64,000 bases of DNA from Macrolepiota albuminosa (GCA_027475525.1 JAMWFC010000054.1:2224468-2288467), one strand, 5' to 3'. Positions 22,680 to 34,714 are shown, counted from the stretch's first letter. The notes: a model not told the origin generated them from the sequence alone. A program made the numbers and translations.

Positions 22680-23720
22680 GGGGTCGTATGCCCAGTCGTA
22701 CTCCGGCAGGGGGGCTGGTCACTCCCATAGGGACCGTGTGTCCCCCTCTCCTGAGGCTTCCGCCTCTCGGATGCTGTCTCTCAAGTCTTCCAACTTGACT
22801 TGTGAGGACGTAGGTGGACATACATCCACTGAGTCCTCCCGTTGTCTCGCCTTTTGATGGTGCTTGTCTGGAGGCTTTGTGCCTCAAACATCAGGAGCGA
22901 TTATTTGCTCGTTGCTCCTCTTGGAGGCTTGATACTCCTCCTCACTCATCATTACCACGTTGTGGTCTGCGCTCAGTCCAGGCATAGCCTGCACTTCTTC
23001 CTCCACATCCTCCACAGCCGGCACTCTGCACCGGCCCAGTCATGGAGAGTCCTTGCGTTTCTCCGTAGTGCGATGACGTCGCAGACAATTATCAGTGTCG
23101 TCTGCTGTAGCTCGCTCGGCTGGGATCACTTTCCCATTCACTAGCACCTGAGAATGGTCAAAGTCTAATATGACTTTGTTACGCCGCATGAATGGCGTTC
23201 CCAGTATCATGTCGTAGCGATCGAAGTTCGCTACATCCATGTATTCATGGCTACGTGAGCCCGGCGTTTGGACATTCACATTTGTCCCATACTGCACCAT
23301 GGCTCGGCTCCCTACGGTGCCCAGCTGTAACACCAATGGCGTATCCAACTCCTGTATGGATATTCCGTACACATGGGCAAACTGGGGCGTTATGCCCAAT
23401 GTAGTACTCCCAGAGTCCCATAGGGTCCATGCCTTGTGGCCGTCTACGTCCACATACGAGACCAGGTACTCCTTGTCTGCTCGTTTTAGTGTAGGGCGCT
23501 GCAAAGTGCCCTCTGCACGACAAAGAGTCACCTTCTTCATCCGAACCACGTTATTCCGTTCGGGATCATTTGTGGACGGCCAGTCTGTCATCGCCGCTAG
23601 GCACTTGGAGTCACTGTCGCGACTGTAGTACTCGTTGTTGTAGACGTCGTCATATACGTCGACTGTGACGTACTCCTCCCCCTCCACGACCACACTCTCG
23701 GGCTCGGCGCCCAATGCCTC
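22680..23720 (-). pseudogene. E aspartic protease and linker
   Basis: The frame contains the retropepsin site LWDSGSTTLGITPQFAHVYG and a DMILGTPFMRRNKVILDF segment, the usual second half of a gypsy protease. It is in the same frame as gag upstream and RT downstream. TGA stops occur at 23040 and 22884. The acidic linker before RT is rich in Glu and Asp. Confidence 0.85.
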
Positions 23721-26206
23721 CTCTGGGGGCTCCTGGTCGTTTGTGGGGTGCTCTGCCTCAGAATCGGCAGATACGTCTCCATCACTCCCACTCGCGGCTG
23801 CAGTATGTGCAGCTCAAAGGTGGGCGCGGGGTGTATACCCCTTCCTCGGGGTTCCTGGCTTCGCAGGGCAGTTGGTAGCGTAGTGGCCTGGTTGGCCACA
23901 CGCGAAACAAGTCCCCGACTGCCCCGGTGGGTTGGCCCGCTTGAAGTCCGGCCTTGGTTTAGGACGTTCTCTGTCCGGCGCCCGCTCTGGGCATGGGCAG
24001 CTCCGCCCTCAGTTCGCAGCAGGGGTTCTGCGTACAACAAACCACGTGTTGCGGTCACAGTCCAAATCGGTCTTTTTGGCCAGGAAGGTCCCCACATGCT
24101 GACCCCGTGAGGGTGTCCCACCAGGCGGTAGTCGCCTGGGTCCCCCTTTGTGTCCACTCCAATGTTTGTAGTGGTTAGCAGTCTTCAGAGACTGCTCATA
24201 CCGGATGGCATATGCCACAAATTCTTCCACATCGTTGACTTCTGGGGACAATCCGTCCTCACGTATCAAATAGCGGCACATGTCCGCTGGAATGCCATCC
24301 AAGAACGTTTTGAGCATTGTATACCCATCCGGGTATATTGCCATGTTCTGGGCATGGTCATTAAGGGTATTATAGAACCCTTGTACTCCCAACTTCTCAG
24401 TGTACTTGGCGGACTGGAAGTCCCGCCTTGCATCCTGAAGCGTTGAGGGGTGTACGAATCGATTGTACAGTCCTGTAAGGACTCCTTTAAACGTCCAGTC
24501 ATATTGGACACGGTTGACGTGCAGTACTGCCCGTCGAAACCAACCCATGGCCTCTCCGGCCAAGAACTCAGGCAGAACAAAGATTCATTCTCGTTCCATA
24601 TGGTCACCTCTGTATAAGCACATGGCAAGATGGGTGCATACATCCATCGCCCAATCTTCCAGGTCGCTGAACTTGGACGCGCCTGTATAGGCGCGAATGT
24701 GCCTACTGTCTGCTTTATGCAGCTTCACTCCGTCTGGTAACCGTAAGGTTACGCCCAGGGCATCATCGACTACTTGATGCAGGCGATTGTGCATGGCTTC
24801 ACAATGCATTTGAATGGCTTCCCGCTGACCCGGGGATCTAGTCGCCAAATCAGCGGCATGGGGAAGTGACTTCCCCCGTCCACCTTGCGGAGGACGTCCT
24901 GAGCCTCCTCGACTGTGGGCATAATTGCCCTCGTCTTGAGGAATCGACCTAGGGCCGTCATCCTGGCCTTTACCAGGGACATCACGTCTTGTGGCGCCAT
25001 CTCAATCGAGGAAGTCTCCTCGATCATGATCATTGCGCTGCCCTGGACCTGGAGAAGCTTGATTCTCCTGACCCTGCGTGACAAATTGACGACGCATCTC
25101 GTCAATGGGCTTAGTGCCCTCAAATGCAATGCCCTGATCGTCGATAAGGGACTGTCCCTTAGTCCTGAGGTCGCCATTGCGCATACGTTGATACACGACT
25201 CTGTCGCTCAACGTTTCGGCCATGGGCACACACGGCATCACGGATGCCTCGCTCTCCACTTTGAGCACAGTACTATTGTGCCCATCCGGACCTGACATAT
25301 CTGTTCTACGGTCTTGGTTACGCATGTGCGGGGGCTCCTCACGCCACCCTTGTCCTGCTGAAGTATAAAAAGTACTCACCGGTCTTACTTTGGGCACTTC
25401 TTGCGCCCGTGCTAGTGCCTCCACTAGCTCGATTCCGACGTCTTGATTGCGTCATGCCGAGCATTCCTCGGACGTGTGGCTCCAGGGGGTCGAGACCCCC
25501 GATTGCCGTGTGGCCTTACGCTGCACATACATTTGCAGCTCCATAGTGAGCACTCTCACCATCAAGTCAGTATATTTCGTACTGAATACATTGGGCACTT
25601 TGTGCCCTTGTGCAGCTCCATAGTGAGCACTCTCACCATCAAGTCAGTATATTTCGTACTGAATACATTGGGCACTTTGTGCCCTTGTCGCCTAAGTGCT
25701 ACTATATGGGCTGACACGTAGCGCTCGAGTCGCGCTTGGGTGGTGTATTTCATCACCTCTGGGTGCAAGTCCCAGAACACCCGCAAGCGCACGGTGTATG
25801 CGGTTTTCAGCTGCTGTTCCTCTGCTCTGGCGTCGTCGTCACTTGACAACTCCATCACCTCCTCTGGAAGCTCTACAACCTCCGGAGCTTCCTCCACTGC
25901 TGGTGTGCACGGGAATCGATCTTCCGCGCGGTATACTTCAGGCCTTGCAGCCTCCTCTGGTACCTCTTCTAAGCGGGCTTCCGCTACTTTAGAAGGCATT
26001 GGACCCGCTGTGGACCGCCTGGTCCCACTGCTCCGGCTCGCAGGAAGGGCTCTTCCAGTCAGTACTGATGACTCGGCGTCTCCTGGGGCGCCATAGGCGC
26101 CGGTTGACTGTCGGCCGTCCTGCGGGGGTCCTTTGGAAGCCAATCGGCTAGACCGTCGTGGTCCTCCTGGCAGCTGCGTAACTGGGGGCGTTAATCCTCC
26201 GGGCAT
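23721..26206 (-). pseudogene. E gag with zinc knuckle
   Basis: Starts near 26206 with a Pro/Ser/Arg-rich N-terminus and an acidic segment (PEEVMELSSDDDARAEEQQ), followed by a capsid-type domain (GWFRRAVLHVNRV, LYNRFVHPSTLQDARRDFQS, LNDHAQNMAIYPDGYTML) and a CCHC zinc knuckle CFACGQPGHYATNC at about 23865-23905. All pieces lie in one frame once the 77 bp at 25534 are removed. In-frame stops at 25452, 25002, 24585 and 24009 are all TGA. The true start could be further upstream. Confidence 0.85.
25534..25688. repeat. 77-bp perfect tandem duplication #11
   Basis: Period 77, match run 78. Splits E gag. Confidence 0.97.
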
Positions 26207-26636
26207 CTTGTCCTGGAGGCGTTGCGGACCGTCCTGCTGTGAGCTTTCAGCTCTCCAGGCCTCGCTCTCATTCCCGGCCAGGTCGGTACTCTGACCTCAG
26301 TCTCGAGCCTTGGGTCTTACCTGACCCGCATTGGACGCTGACGTGTCCTGGGTGTCTGCTGGGTCTCCCCGTAGGTCGTGGGCATTTCGCCCGCCGTCAG
26401 TGGGCGCTGCAGGTATGGGATTACTCATCGATCCCCTGTTTGAAATTTGCACAGTGTGGCTGTGCAAGAAGCTCGAGAAGCTGATAGAGTTCTGTCAACG
26501 AACTCAGCGACTGACGTCAGATGCTAGGCAATAGATCCTAGCTGGCGGATTCAAAAAAATGTAACGAAGTTACAGCGAACTCAGCGACTGACGTCAGATG
26601 CTAGGCAATAGATCCTAGCTGGCGGATTCAAAAAAA
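26207..26636 (-). other. E leader between LTR and gag
   Basis: Leader of E. Next to the LTR the minus strand reads TTTTTTTGAATCCGCCAGC, not a TGG-type primer site, so the priming mode is unknown. It contains the start of the 77-bp duplication at 26499-26652. Confidence 0.6.
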
Positions 26637-26652
26637 TGTAACGAAGTTACAG
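26499..26652. repeat. 77-bp perfect tandem duplication #12
   Basis: Match run exactly 77, across the E leader and LTR junction. Confidence 0.98.
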
Positions 26653-26935
26653 GGATTGTGAGAGCTTAGGTTCACACTGCACAGAATCAGACCAGTCCGG
26701 TCTATTGACTATGTAGTATAAACACAAAATAAGCTGCTTAATAAGCAGCACATATGTACGTATATATAGTAAAGTAATTAATATATTATATTTATTATAA
26801 TAAATATAATATAATATCTACTACAGTAAGTAAAGCTATGTGGCCAAAAAGTAATTAATATATTATATTTATTATAATAAATATAATATAATATCTACTA
26901 CAGTAAGTAAAGCTATGTGGCCAATGCCACATAGC
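26637..26935 (-). repeat. E 5' LTR, interrupted by B copy 1
   Basis: Matches 14608-14919 up to GCCACATAGC. It is 222 bp after removing the 77-bp duplication at 26771. The remaining 13 bp (GGACTACGCTACA) are at 50258-50270 on the minus strand, adjacent to the far end of B copy 2. Confidence 0.92.
26771..26924. repeat. 77-bp perfect tandem duplication #13
   Basis: Match run exactly 77, in the E 5' LTR, 11 bp before B copy 1. Confidence 0.98.
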
Positions 26936-27256
26936 TGTCAGGGGACTCCTCGCTCTTGTCTGGTCACAATTTCCTTTTCCGGAGTTTCTGGAGAACTCCG
27001 GAGCATTTCCCGTGCCCCGGAGTTCTCCCGGCCTCCTGGAGCTAGCCGTTGGATACTGTACAGTCGTTCCCATGCCCGTCTGCCCCTGTACTGATGTATC
27101 GCACTGGCAGAGGAATCCTTAGACTTGTTCTCTTTGGATTTCCCTCTGCCAGGTGATTAGTTATTGATTGTACTGTCATTACTGGCTCTAATATACTTTG
27201 GATTTCCCTCTGCCAGTTGTGTGATAGTGCCGCAACCTCTGGAGGTCGCCCTTACA
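26936..27256 (+). repeat. B copy 1 5' LTR
   Basis: TGTCAGGGGACTCC to GCCCTTACA, 321 bp. It holds the self-priming 11-mer AGACTTGTTCT at 27121-27131 and a candidate intron (27153-27216). It differs from the 3' LTR by several transitions, so the insertion is not fresh. Confidence 0.95.
27153..27216 (+). other. Candidate LTR-borne intron (B)
   Basis: GTGATT donor, CTCTAATA branch-like site and TGCCAG acceptor bound a 64-nt segment downstream of the likely transcript start. The segment is flanked by two copies of a 20-mer TTTGGATTTCCCTCTGCCAG. The same layout is in element C. Confidence 0.45.
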
Positions 27257-27258
27257 GC

Positions 27259-27269
27259 AGAACAAGTCT
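27259..27269 (+). promoter_or_regulatory. B self-priming primer site
   Basis: AGAACAAGTCT begins two bases after the LTR and is the exact reverse complement of AGACTTGTTCT at 27121-27131 in the LTR. This is the arrangement used by Tf1/sushi-type elements, whose mRNA 5' end primes reverse transcription. Confidence 0.75.
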
Positions 27270-27364
27270 CCTAATTCCGGTCTGGAAGCCCTCCATAGCC
27301 GTCAGAAGAATTCTCTGGCTCCTATCTACCGCTTCTCCACCAGTTTTAAGCATCTGGACCTTCT

Positions 27365-28686
27365 ATGTCTCAGCTTGCCTCTTCAGACAGTCCTCTGGAC
27401 GCTACAGCTCCTCAGGATGAAGCCTGGACTCGCTTGCTCCACCTAGAGGCTCAAGTGCAGCTTACTCAAGCTTCCCTCACTCACCACACCGCCGAACTCT
27501 CCACCCTCCGACAAACCACTGAAACCATCTCCGACTCCCTCCGGGCACTCCTAGAGCGTCTCAACACCACTCCCTTGGTTGCTACCGCAACCCCAGCAGC
27601 GGCACTGCCCCCCGCTGTTCAGCCATCCTCTCCGAATCCTCTGAGGACCCAAGGGACCCCACGTGCGCTCCTCCCCCGACCGGCCATCCCGGATGCCTAC
27701 GATGGCAACCGCGTGACCGGAGAACGATTTCTACAGTTGTGCCTCACCTATATCCAGCTCTGCGGGGACGACTTTGTCTCGGACGACCTGAAAATCGCAT
27801 GGGTTCTCTCCTACATGAAGTCTGGGAGAGCGGCCACCTACGCACTGCGGGTTTTCCGACGCCCCGGAGGTGTTGCGGGGTTTGCCAACTGGGCCGCATT
27901 TGAGCAGGAGTTCCGGGATGAGTTTTTTCCCCGGGACCCAGCCAAGGCAGCTGCGCTGGTCCTCCGAGACAGGGATCAATACAGACAAGGGAGGCGCTCG
28001 CTGGACGAATACATTGACTCCTTCCGGGCACTAGTTGAGCAGGCCGGGTACCCCAATGGACTGCAACTCTGCCTCACCTTCTGGGAAGGGCTCCAATCCA
28101 CTCTGATGGAGCGTATTGACAACCTTGCAGAAGGACGTCCAGCTGACAACCAAGTCGCCTCCTGGTACCGAGTGGCCCGGGACCAGTGGCAGCTCATGGA
28201 ACTTAAGCGCAGCCTGTGCCAGACAACCAAGTCGCCTCCTGGTACCGAGTGGCCCGGGACCAGTGGCAGCTCATGGAACTTAAGCGCAGCCTGTGCCAAG
28301 CTCCGGCCACAGCAACAGCCCCGCGTCCTCGGATCCCTCTCCCCCGTCCCGTAGCAGCTGTGTTCCACCCTCCCAGCCTCCCAGCTCCCTCCGCAGGGCC
28401 CACACTGCCCCCGGGGGCCCCTATGGATGTGGACTCCTCCTGCCAGCGTGCCAACCTACCTCTTCTGTGCCGGCGCTGCGGCACCCCCGGTCACTTTGCA
28501 CGCCGTTGCCCGCTTGGCCTTGAGGTGCGTTACCTAGCCCCGGAGGAGCAGGAAGAGCTACTCCTGCAGCTCCTGGCAGCCAAGGACGCAGCCGGAGCAC
28601 CCTCTCCAGACACGGCAGCGCTGGAGGCCCGGGAGCAGGAGCGGAGTGCGGATGCGTCGGGAGGAGGGAGCCTGGAGGATTTTTAG
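27365..28686 (+). pseudogene. B copy 1 gag (intact apart from 77-bp duplication)
   Basis: ATG at 27365 (MSQLASSDSPLDATAPQDEA). The N-terminus has a heptad-like coiled-coil stretch (LEAQVQLTQASLTHHTAELS), then a retrotransposon gag domain (WVLSYMKSGRAATYALRVFR, EQEFRDEFFPRDP) and a CCHC zinc knuckle CRRCGTPGHFARRC at about 28465-28510. Removing the extra 77 bp at 28145-28298 joins the two open stretches into about 414 codons, against 421 in element C. The end GAT TTT TAG replaces the frameshift site of C. Confidence 0.88.
28145..28298. repeat. 77-bp perfect tandem duplication #14
   Basis: Match run exactly 77. Splits B copy 1 gag; absent at this place in copy 2. Confidence 0.98.
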
Positions 28687-31600
28687 AGGAGCGACGGGTG
28701 AAGAGTACGCCCCCGTCGCTTGGTGCAAATTGATTTGTATGTCTGTCCATAGAAGAGCCCAATACAACCCCTGAGGACACTTTGGCACCTACGATCGTAA
28801 GCCCACCCCTTGACGTATCTAAAAGCCCCCCGGTCTTGCTGACTCCTCCTGCCGGGCCCCCTCGACCCTGCATCCCTGCCTGGCAACGTCACCTTCCGAG
28901 GCGCTACGTGGTAGCCTCGACACCCTCGACCAACTCGCTCCGGCTAAAGATGGAGGTCAAAACAACTGACACACAGCAGACCTGGAGCGTGACTGCTCTT
29001 CTAGATTCCGGAGCCACCGGGCTCTTTGTGGATGCTGACTATGTGGCCCGACACCAACTCACGACTTGCCCTCTCCCTTCCCCAATTCCGGTCTACAACA
29101 TTGACGGTACCCCCAATGAAGCAGGCTCCATCCACGCCGTTGTAGACCTGGTTCTGCGCTATCGGGCCCATGCCGAGCGTGCCACCTTCGCAGTCACCAG
29201 CTTGGGAAAGCAGGATATGATCCTGGGATACACGTGGCTCCGGGAGCACAACCTGGAGATAGACTGGACTACCGGAGAGGTGAGTATGAGTCGGTGCCCC
29301 CGATGCTGCGCCACCTGTGCAAAGGAGGCAAGGATAGAGCGGCACACCGCTGTGCGGGAACGCGCAGCCATCCGGGCCTGCCGGGCAGGACACATCCCCT
29401 TTGCTGACCTCAACCTGTTGGATCCTCCACCCCTGGCGTTCCCTCATAGAGAGGCCCTCTATGAGGACGACAGGCACAGCGGTGGAGAGGCCACCATGGA
29501 AGACGGTCGCGAAGGAGAATTCCTGCCAGTCCCGGACCCGGAATTACCAGACAAGGCCATTGAGGTAGGGGACCGCATCTATGCCACAGCGTTGCGTCTG
29601 CTGCCATCGGCAGAGGAGATCCAGGCCAGCCAGACCACTTCCCAACGGTTGGCCCAGGCCTTCGCCACCAATACCTCGCCTCGCCCATTCCGGGATACTG
29701 TCCTGGGCCACCTGCACGACTTTGAGGATGTTTTCTCCAAGGCCTCGTTTGATTCTCTCCCAGAGCGCAAGCAGTGGGATCATGCCATCGAGCTCCTACC
29801 AGACTCGAAGCCGGCCAACTGCAAGGTGTACCCACTGGCGCCCAAGGAGCAGGATGAACTAGATGCCTTCCTCCGGGAAAATCTTGAAACTGGAAGAATT
29901 CGACCCTCAAAGTTGCCGATGGCCTCCCTGGTGTTTTTCATCAAGAAGAAGGATGGCACCCTCCGGTTGGTCCAAGATTATCGTGTGCTTAATGCAATGA
30001 CCATCAAGAACCGCTACCCGCTCCCTCTCATCTCAGAACTCATTAACAACCTCCGGGGTGCACGCTACTTCACCAAGTTGGACGTCCGCTGGGGCTACAA
30101 CAATGTGCGCATCCAGGAGGGAGACGAGTGGAAGGCTGCGTTTCGGACCAACCGGGGCCTGTTCGAACCATTGGTAATGTTCTTCGGGCTCACCAACAGC
30201 CCCGCCACCTTTCAAACCATGATGAATGACATATTCCGGGACCTCATAGCAGATGGGGTGGTGTGTGTGTACCTGGACAATATCCTCATCTACACCAAGA
30301 CGCTAGAGGAGCACCGCCGGATCACCCGCATAGTCCTAGACCGCCTCCGCCAGTATCAGCTCTACCTCAAACCGGAGAAATGTGAGTTCGAGAAAACTCA
30401 GATCGAGTACCTCGGGCTCATCATCTCTCACGGTATGGCGGAGATGGACCCGGTGAAGGTGGCCGGCATTACGCAGTGGCCAGAGCCCCGGAACAAGAAG
30501 GAGGTACAGGCCTTCCTGGGGTTCACCAACTTCTACCGGCGGTTCATCCAGGACTTTTCCCACCACGCACGGCCCCTCTTTGACCTCACCCGGAAGGAGG
30601 CAGCCTGGACTTGGGGTGACGCGGAGCAACAGGCCTTCGATGCCCTGAAGCGAGCCGTCACCTCCAAGCCGGTGCTCCTCTTCCCAGATGACGATCAGCC
30701 TTTCTGAGTCGAGGCAGACAGTTCCGACTTTGCTACCGGCGCCGTCCTGTCCCAGCAATTCCCGGGGGACGGCAAGTGGCATCCGGTGGCCTTCTACTCT
30801 AAGAGCCTCAATGCCGTGGAGCGGAACTATGAGATCCACGACAAGGAGATGCTGGCAATCATCCGGTCACTAGAGGAGTGGCGCCACTTCCTGGAGGGGG
30901 CCCGGCACAAGTTTGAAGTCTGGACAGACCACAAGAACTTGGAGTACTTCCGGACAGCAAAGAAGCTCAACCGCCGCCAGGCCCGGTGGTCCCTCTACCT
31001 TGCCAACTTTGACTTCTCACTGCATCACAAGCCGGGGAGGTCCATGGGGAAGCCCGATGCCCTATCCGGGCATGCCGACCATGGCTCCAGGGCTGAAGAC
31101 AACGACAACATCACCCTCCTACGACCGGAGCTGTTTGCCATCCGGGCACTGGAGGGGATATCCGCCCAGGGAGACGAGGTCGACATTCTCCGGGATATCC
31201 GTCGGGAAAACTGGGAGGGGATGCAGGAGGACTCTGTGGCCAAGGCCGCCTTGGCTCTACGGTCTCATCGCCCCACGGGCACGAGGGCAGTGCATGCCAA
31301 CGAGTGGAGTCTCCAAGACGGCCTCCTCACCTACCGCGGCCACATCTATGTACCCAACGACCCGGAGCTCCAGCAACGCATTGTTGAGCAACACCATGAC
31401 TCCCGGATTGCTGGGCACCCCGGGCGCTGGAAGACGCTGGAACTTGTGTCCCGGAACTACTGGTGGCCCCAGATGTCGAGATACATAGGCTCCTACACCA
31501 GCACCTGTGATCTCTGCCTCCGGACCAAGCCCCAGCGCCGTCTCCCTACCAGTCAGCTGCACTCCTTGCCGACGCCTGCAGAACGGTGGAGCGTGGCCTC

Positions 31601-32729
31601 CGTGGACTTCATTGTGGAGCTTCCGGACGCACATGGCTACGATGCTATCCTGGTGGTCGTGGACCTCTATGGCAAACGGGCTCACTTCATTCCGACCCAC
31701 ACGACCTGCTCTGCCATGGGTGCCGCTAACCTGTACCGGAAGAATGTCTGGAAACTCCACGGCCTTTCCGATGTGTACGTGTCTGACCGGGGCCCACAGT
31801 TTGTTGCGGAGTTCACCCGGGAGCTCTACCACCTCCTGCATGTGAAGCTCCACACCTCCACTGCCTACCACCCGCAATCCGATGGCCAGACCGAACATGT
31901 TAACCAGGAGCTTGAGCAATACCTGCGGCTATTCTGCAACGAGCGTCAGGACGACTGGGATGAGCTCCTGCCAGAGGCGGAATTCCAGTACAACAACCAT
32001 GTCCATGCCTCGACGCAGGTATCACCCTTCTTCCTTGACACAGGGCGGCACCCCCGGATGGGTTTTGAACCACGCACATGGCGGTCGGAGAACGAATCGG
32101 TCAACAAGTTTGTGGATCGCATGCAGAAGGCACAGGAGGCTGCGCTAACTAAGGCAAAGGACGACATGGCACGATACTACAACCGGGGCCGGACACCAGC
32201 TCCCGAGTACAAGCCCGGAGACTGCGTATTCCTGGATGCCTCCGACATCTCCACCACGCGACCCTCAAAGAAGCTGTCTCATCGTCAACTGGGGCCATAC
32301 CCCATTGAGCATCAGGTGGGGCCCCTAGCCTACCGACTCCGGCTGCCTGCAGGCATGCACCAACTCCACCCAGTCTTCAACATGGTCAAGCTTTCTCCAG
32401 CCCCGGAAGACCCCATCCCCGGGCAACGAGCACCGCCGCCGCCACCGCCAGTCCTAGCAGACAGCGGGGTGGAGTACGAAGTGGAGAAGATCTTGGACAG
32501 CCGCTTATTCCGTGGGAAGCTACAGTACAAGGTGAAGTGGAAGGGCTATAGTATTGAAGACATCTCCTGGGAGCTGTCTGAAGACGTCCACACCCCGGCT
32601 CTCACCCGGGACTTCCACCGCCGGCACCCTGAGGCCCCGCAAACCATACGGGGAGTTTACCCCCTTTCTCTAGCGGATCAGGCCATCTGCGAGTTCTTCT
32701 ACCCGGCACGTCGAGACGCCGCGCCCTAA
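28687..32729 (+). pseudogene. B copy 1 pol, inactivated
   Basis: Order: protease (LLDSGATGLF), reverse transcriptase (SELINNLRGARYFTKLDVRW), RNase H, integrase (HHCC, then Asp/Asp/Glu core with SDRGPQF and DGQTEHVNQ) and chromodomain (YKVKWKGYSIEDISWE). Lesions: TGA at 28731 near the N-terminus, the catalytic box as YLDN instead of YLDD (Asn codon 30279-30281), and TGA at 30705 at the start of RNase H where C has an Arg codon. All are present in copy 2 as well. The polyprotein would normally be made by frameshift from gag; the ATG of C pol is GTG here. Confidence 0.92.
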
Positions 32730-32740
32730 AGGGGGGGTGA
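32728..32740 (+). promoter_or_regulatory. B copy 1 polypurine tract
   Basis: AAAGGGGGGGTGA directly before the 3' LTR, overlapping the pol stop codon. Confidence 0.85.
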
Positions 32741-33061
32741 TGTCAGGGGACTCCTCGCTCTTGTCTGGTCACAATTTCCTTTTCTGGAGTTTCTGGAGAA
32801 CTCCGGAGCATTTCCCACGCCCCGGAGTTCTCCCGGCCTCCTGGAGCTAGCCGTTGGATACTGTACAGTCGTTCCCATGCCTGTCCGCCCCCGTACTGAT
32901 GTACCGCACTGGCAGAGGAATCCTTAGACTTGTTCTCTTTGGATTTCCCTCTGCCAGGTGATTAGTTATTGATTGTACTGTCGTTACTGGCTCTAATATA
33001 CTTTGGATTTCCCTCTGCCAGTTGTGTGATAGTGCTGCAACCTCCGGAGGTCGCCCTTACA
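32741..33061 (+). repeat. B copy 1 3' LTR
   Basis: 321 bp, TGTCAGGGGACTCC to CGCCCTTACA. Followed by GAAAT and AT-rich sequence that also occurs, without an insertion, at 63358-63570. Confidence 0.95.
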
Positions 33062-33314
33062 GAAATATGATTTCTGTATCTTTGGGCAACATAGAAAGAA
33101 CAATTATAAACATTTCCAGTGTGTTTATACTGGCAAAAAGATGGTAAAAAGATGTTATTTTATGATAGAAAACATTTAGGAAATAAGTAAAGTTTTTTTT
33201 AACTTTTATACTGAGAAAATGCTTACATATTTTCAAGGAAACATGTCATGGAAGTTGCATAACATGTTTTTTTTTTAATTTTTCCAAAAAAAACAGCTTC
33301 TGCTGCCAGCAGTG
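33062..33314 (+). repeat. AT-rich fold-back repeat, arm piece
   Basis: GAAATATGATTTCTGTATC through GCCAGCAGTG matches 63358-63570 in the same direction with scattered transitions. Similarity stops at CAGCTTCTGCTGCCAGCAGTG-like sequence in both places, suggesting this is the end of the repeat. Confidence 0.75.
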
Positions 33315-33491
33315 ACACTGGGTGCAGAAAATGATATTCTTTGACAAAACAATGTCAAAAATAATCCAATTAATTTTAGAATTTTATTTGAATATATATA
33401 TATATATATTTAGTGGTGCAATTGGCAGATGCCCATTTCCCCATCTCTCAGCATGCTGGGCAGAACTTTGTTCAGGGACCGCCTTCTACTT
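33315..33491. other. Non-coding flank
   Basis: AT-rich, with a short (AT)n run at about 33393-33410. No gene or known repeat was recognised. It ends at the E2 LTR start. Confidence 0.6.
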
Positions 33492-34714
33492 TGTAATGAA
33501 GTTACAGGTTTAAGAGAGCTTAATGGTTATGCTGATGAGCCTGCATTGTGGCTGGCTACAGATAGCACCAATATCCGCACCTCATATTGGCCTACTAGTA
33601 CCACCAGAAGCACCATGCTCTAGCACTTCCAGTGCTATTTTTTTCATATTTTTACACTAATAACTCACCGCTACAGACTCCAATTACTCTCAGACCACTT
33701 TTTATGGCACCACTTATTCTTTGCACCACTATTGACACCTCACTGCACCTTGCCACTTGCACTCCAAGGCTATATGTTTACACAAACACTTGGCATCAGT
33801 CAATCCAGAATAATGCTCTTAGCTAGTGGCAGCGCTCACAGGATAAAATGATGAAGTATTTCCATGACAACATTATTATGGATCTTTTTACTATACAATT
33901 CAATTGACCACATTTACTTACATTTTTATCAGTTTACCACCCTCTAGTGGTGCTTAACCTCTTAGCGTTGGCTAACTTTCTTTACTATAAATACTTACTT
34001 TTTGTTAGTAATAAAGGGAATCAATTTGGCAGTAGAGATCATATCCCAACATTTTGGTCACCATATGCAACAGACTACCTCTTGTTGACCATGTCAAGCA
34101 AGGGGACTCTGCTCTAGTTTTCTATCTCTCTCTCTCTTTAGCGCCTTGCAACTACAGCTTGGCTTTCATGCTTAGATCTGCTAAGCAATTTCATCTTTTT
34201 ATTATCACATTCTAGGTGCTAACACTTAGCACCTTCCTTAGCGACTTTCTTGCACCTCTTAGCATCTTCCTTAGTGACTTTTCCATGCTCTTAGTGCTCC
34301 TCCTTAGTGACTTTTAGCACCCTGTAGCCATCTTTTGGAGCTATATGCAAGTGCCTCTAATCACCCACTTTCTTTGCCACCAACTTCTTGCCTACTGTGT
34401 GTTCTCTGGGACCTGTCTGGGACTCTCACACACACTTAGCACATCCAAAGCTATATCGGCTAAGTAGCTGTACTAGTGATAGTCCATGCAGCACCCAGCT
34501 CGATTTGAATGTCATCAACGCTGCACAAAATCAGACTAGTCTGGTCTATTGACTATATAGTATGACACAAAAATAAGCTGCTTAATAAGCAGCAGGTATT
34601 GACATATTTATAATTATGTAAATATTATTATATTATAATAAATATAATATAATATTTGAATACTATACTAAGTAAAAGCTATGTGGCCAATGCTATATAG
34701 CAAACTATGCTACA
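33492..34714 (-). repeat. E2 3' LTR, interrupted
   Basis: Starts TGTAATGAAGTTACAGG (E: TGTAACGAAGTTACAGG) and ends AACTATGCTACA. Outside the inserted LTR it is 234 bp, against 235 in E. Confidence 0.85.
33533..34517 (+). mobile_element. Solo LTR related to family A
   Basis: 985 bp with TGATGA..TCATCA ends, inserted in the E2 LTR. Flanks are ATGC (33529-33532) and ACGC (34518-34521), one CpG transition apart. Only its distal part resembles the F LTR (CTGTCTGGGACTC, then GTCATCA), so it is a diverged subfamily. Confidence 0.8.

Larger units (their letters stand above)
14608..26935 (-). mobile_element. Element E, Ty3/gypsy chromovirus with third ORF, inserted in F
   Basis: Minus-strand element: right LTR 26637-26935, gag-protease-RT-RNase H-integrase-chromodomain in one frame (26206 to 18383), a second long ORF (18280 to 14965), then the left LTR 14608-14919. 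The left flank AGTAG (14603-14607) has no partner at 26936; instead B copy 1 begins there. The missing last 13 bp of the right LTR and the second AGTAG are at 50258-50270 and 50253-50257 (minus). LTRs measure 235 bp each once 77-bp duplications are removed and the 13 bp are added back. A C518 solo LTR interrupts integrase. Confidence 0.92.
26936..33061 (+). mobile_element. Element B, copy 1, Ty3/gypsy chromovirus
   Basis: Two 321-bp LTRs (26936-27256, 32741-33061), gag and pol. The left flank is ATAGC (26931-26935) but the right flank is GAAAT (33062-33066), so the target duplications do not match. B copy 2 has the same two pentamers the other way round. The gag is split only by the 77-bp duplication at 28145. 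Pol has two stops and a changed catalytic Asp. Confidence 0.95.

Noticed and set aside
33393..33410. (AT)n microsatellite
   Set aside because: Too short and ordinary for AT-rich flank.
34140..34330. Repeated TTAGCGACTTT/TTAGTGACTTT words as a separate satellite
   Set aside because: They lie within the family A-related solo LTR and are few and irregular.
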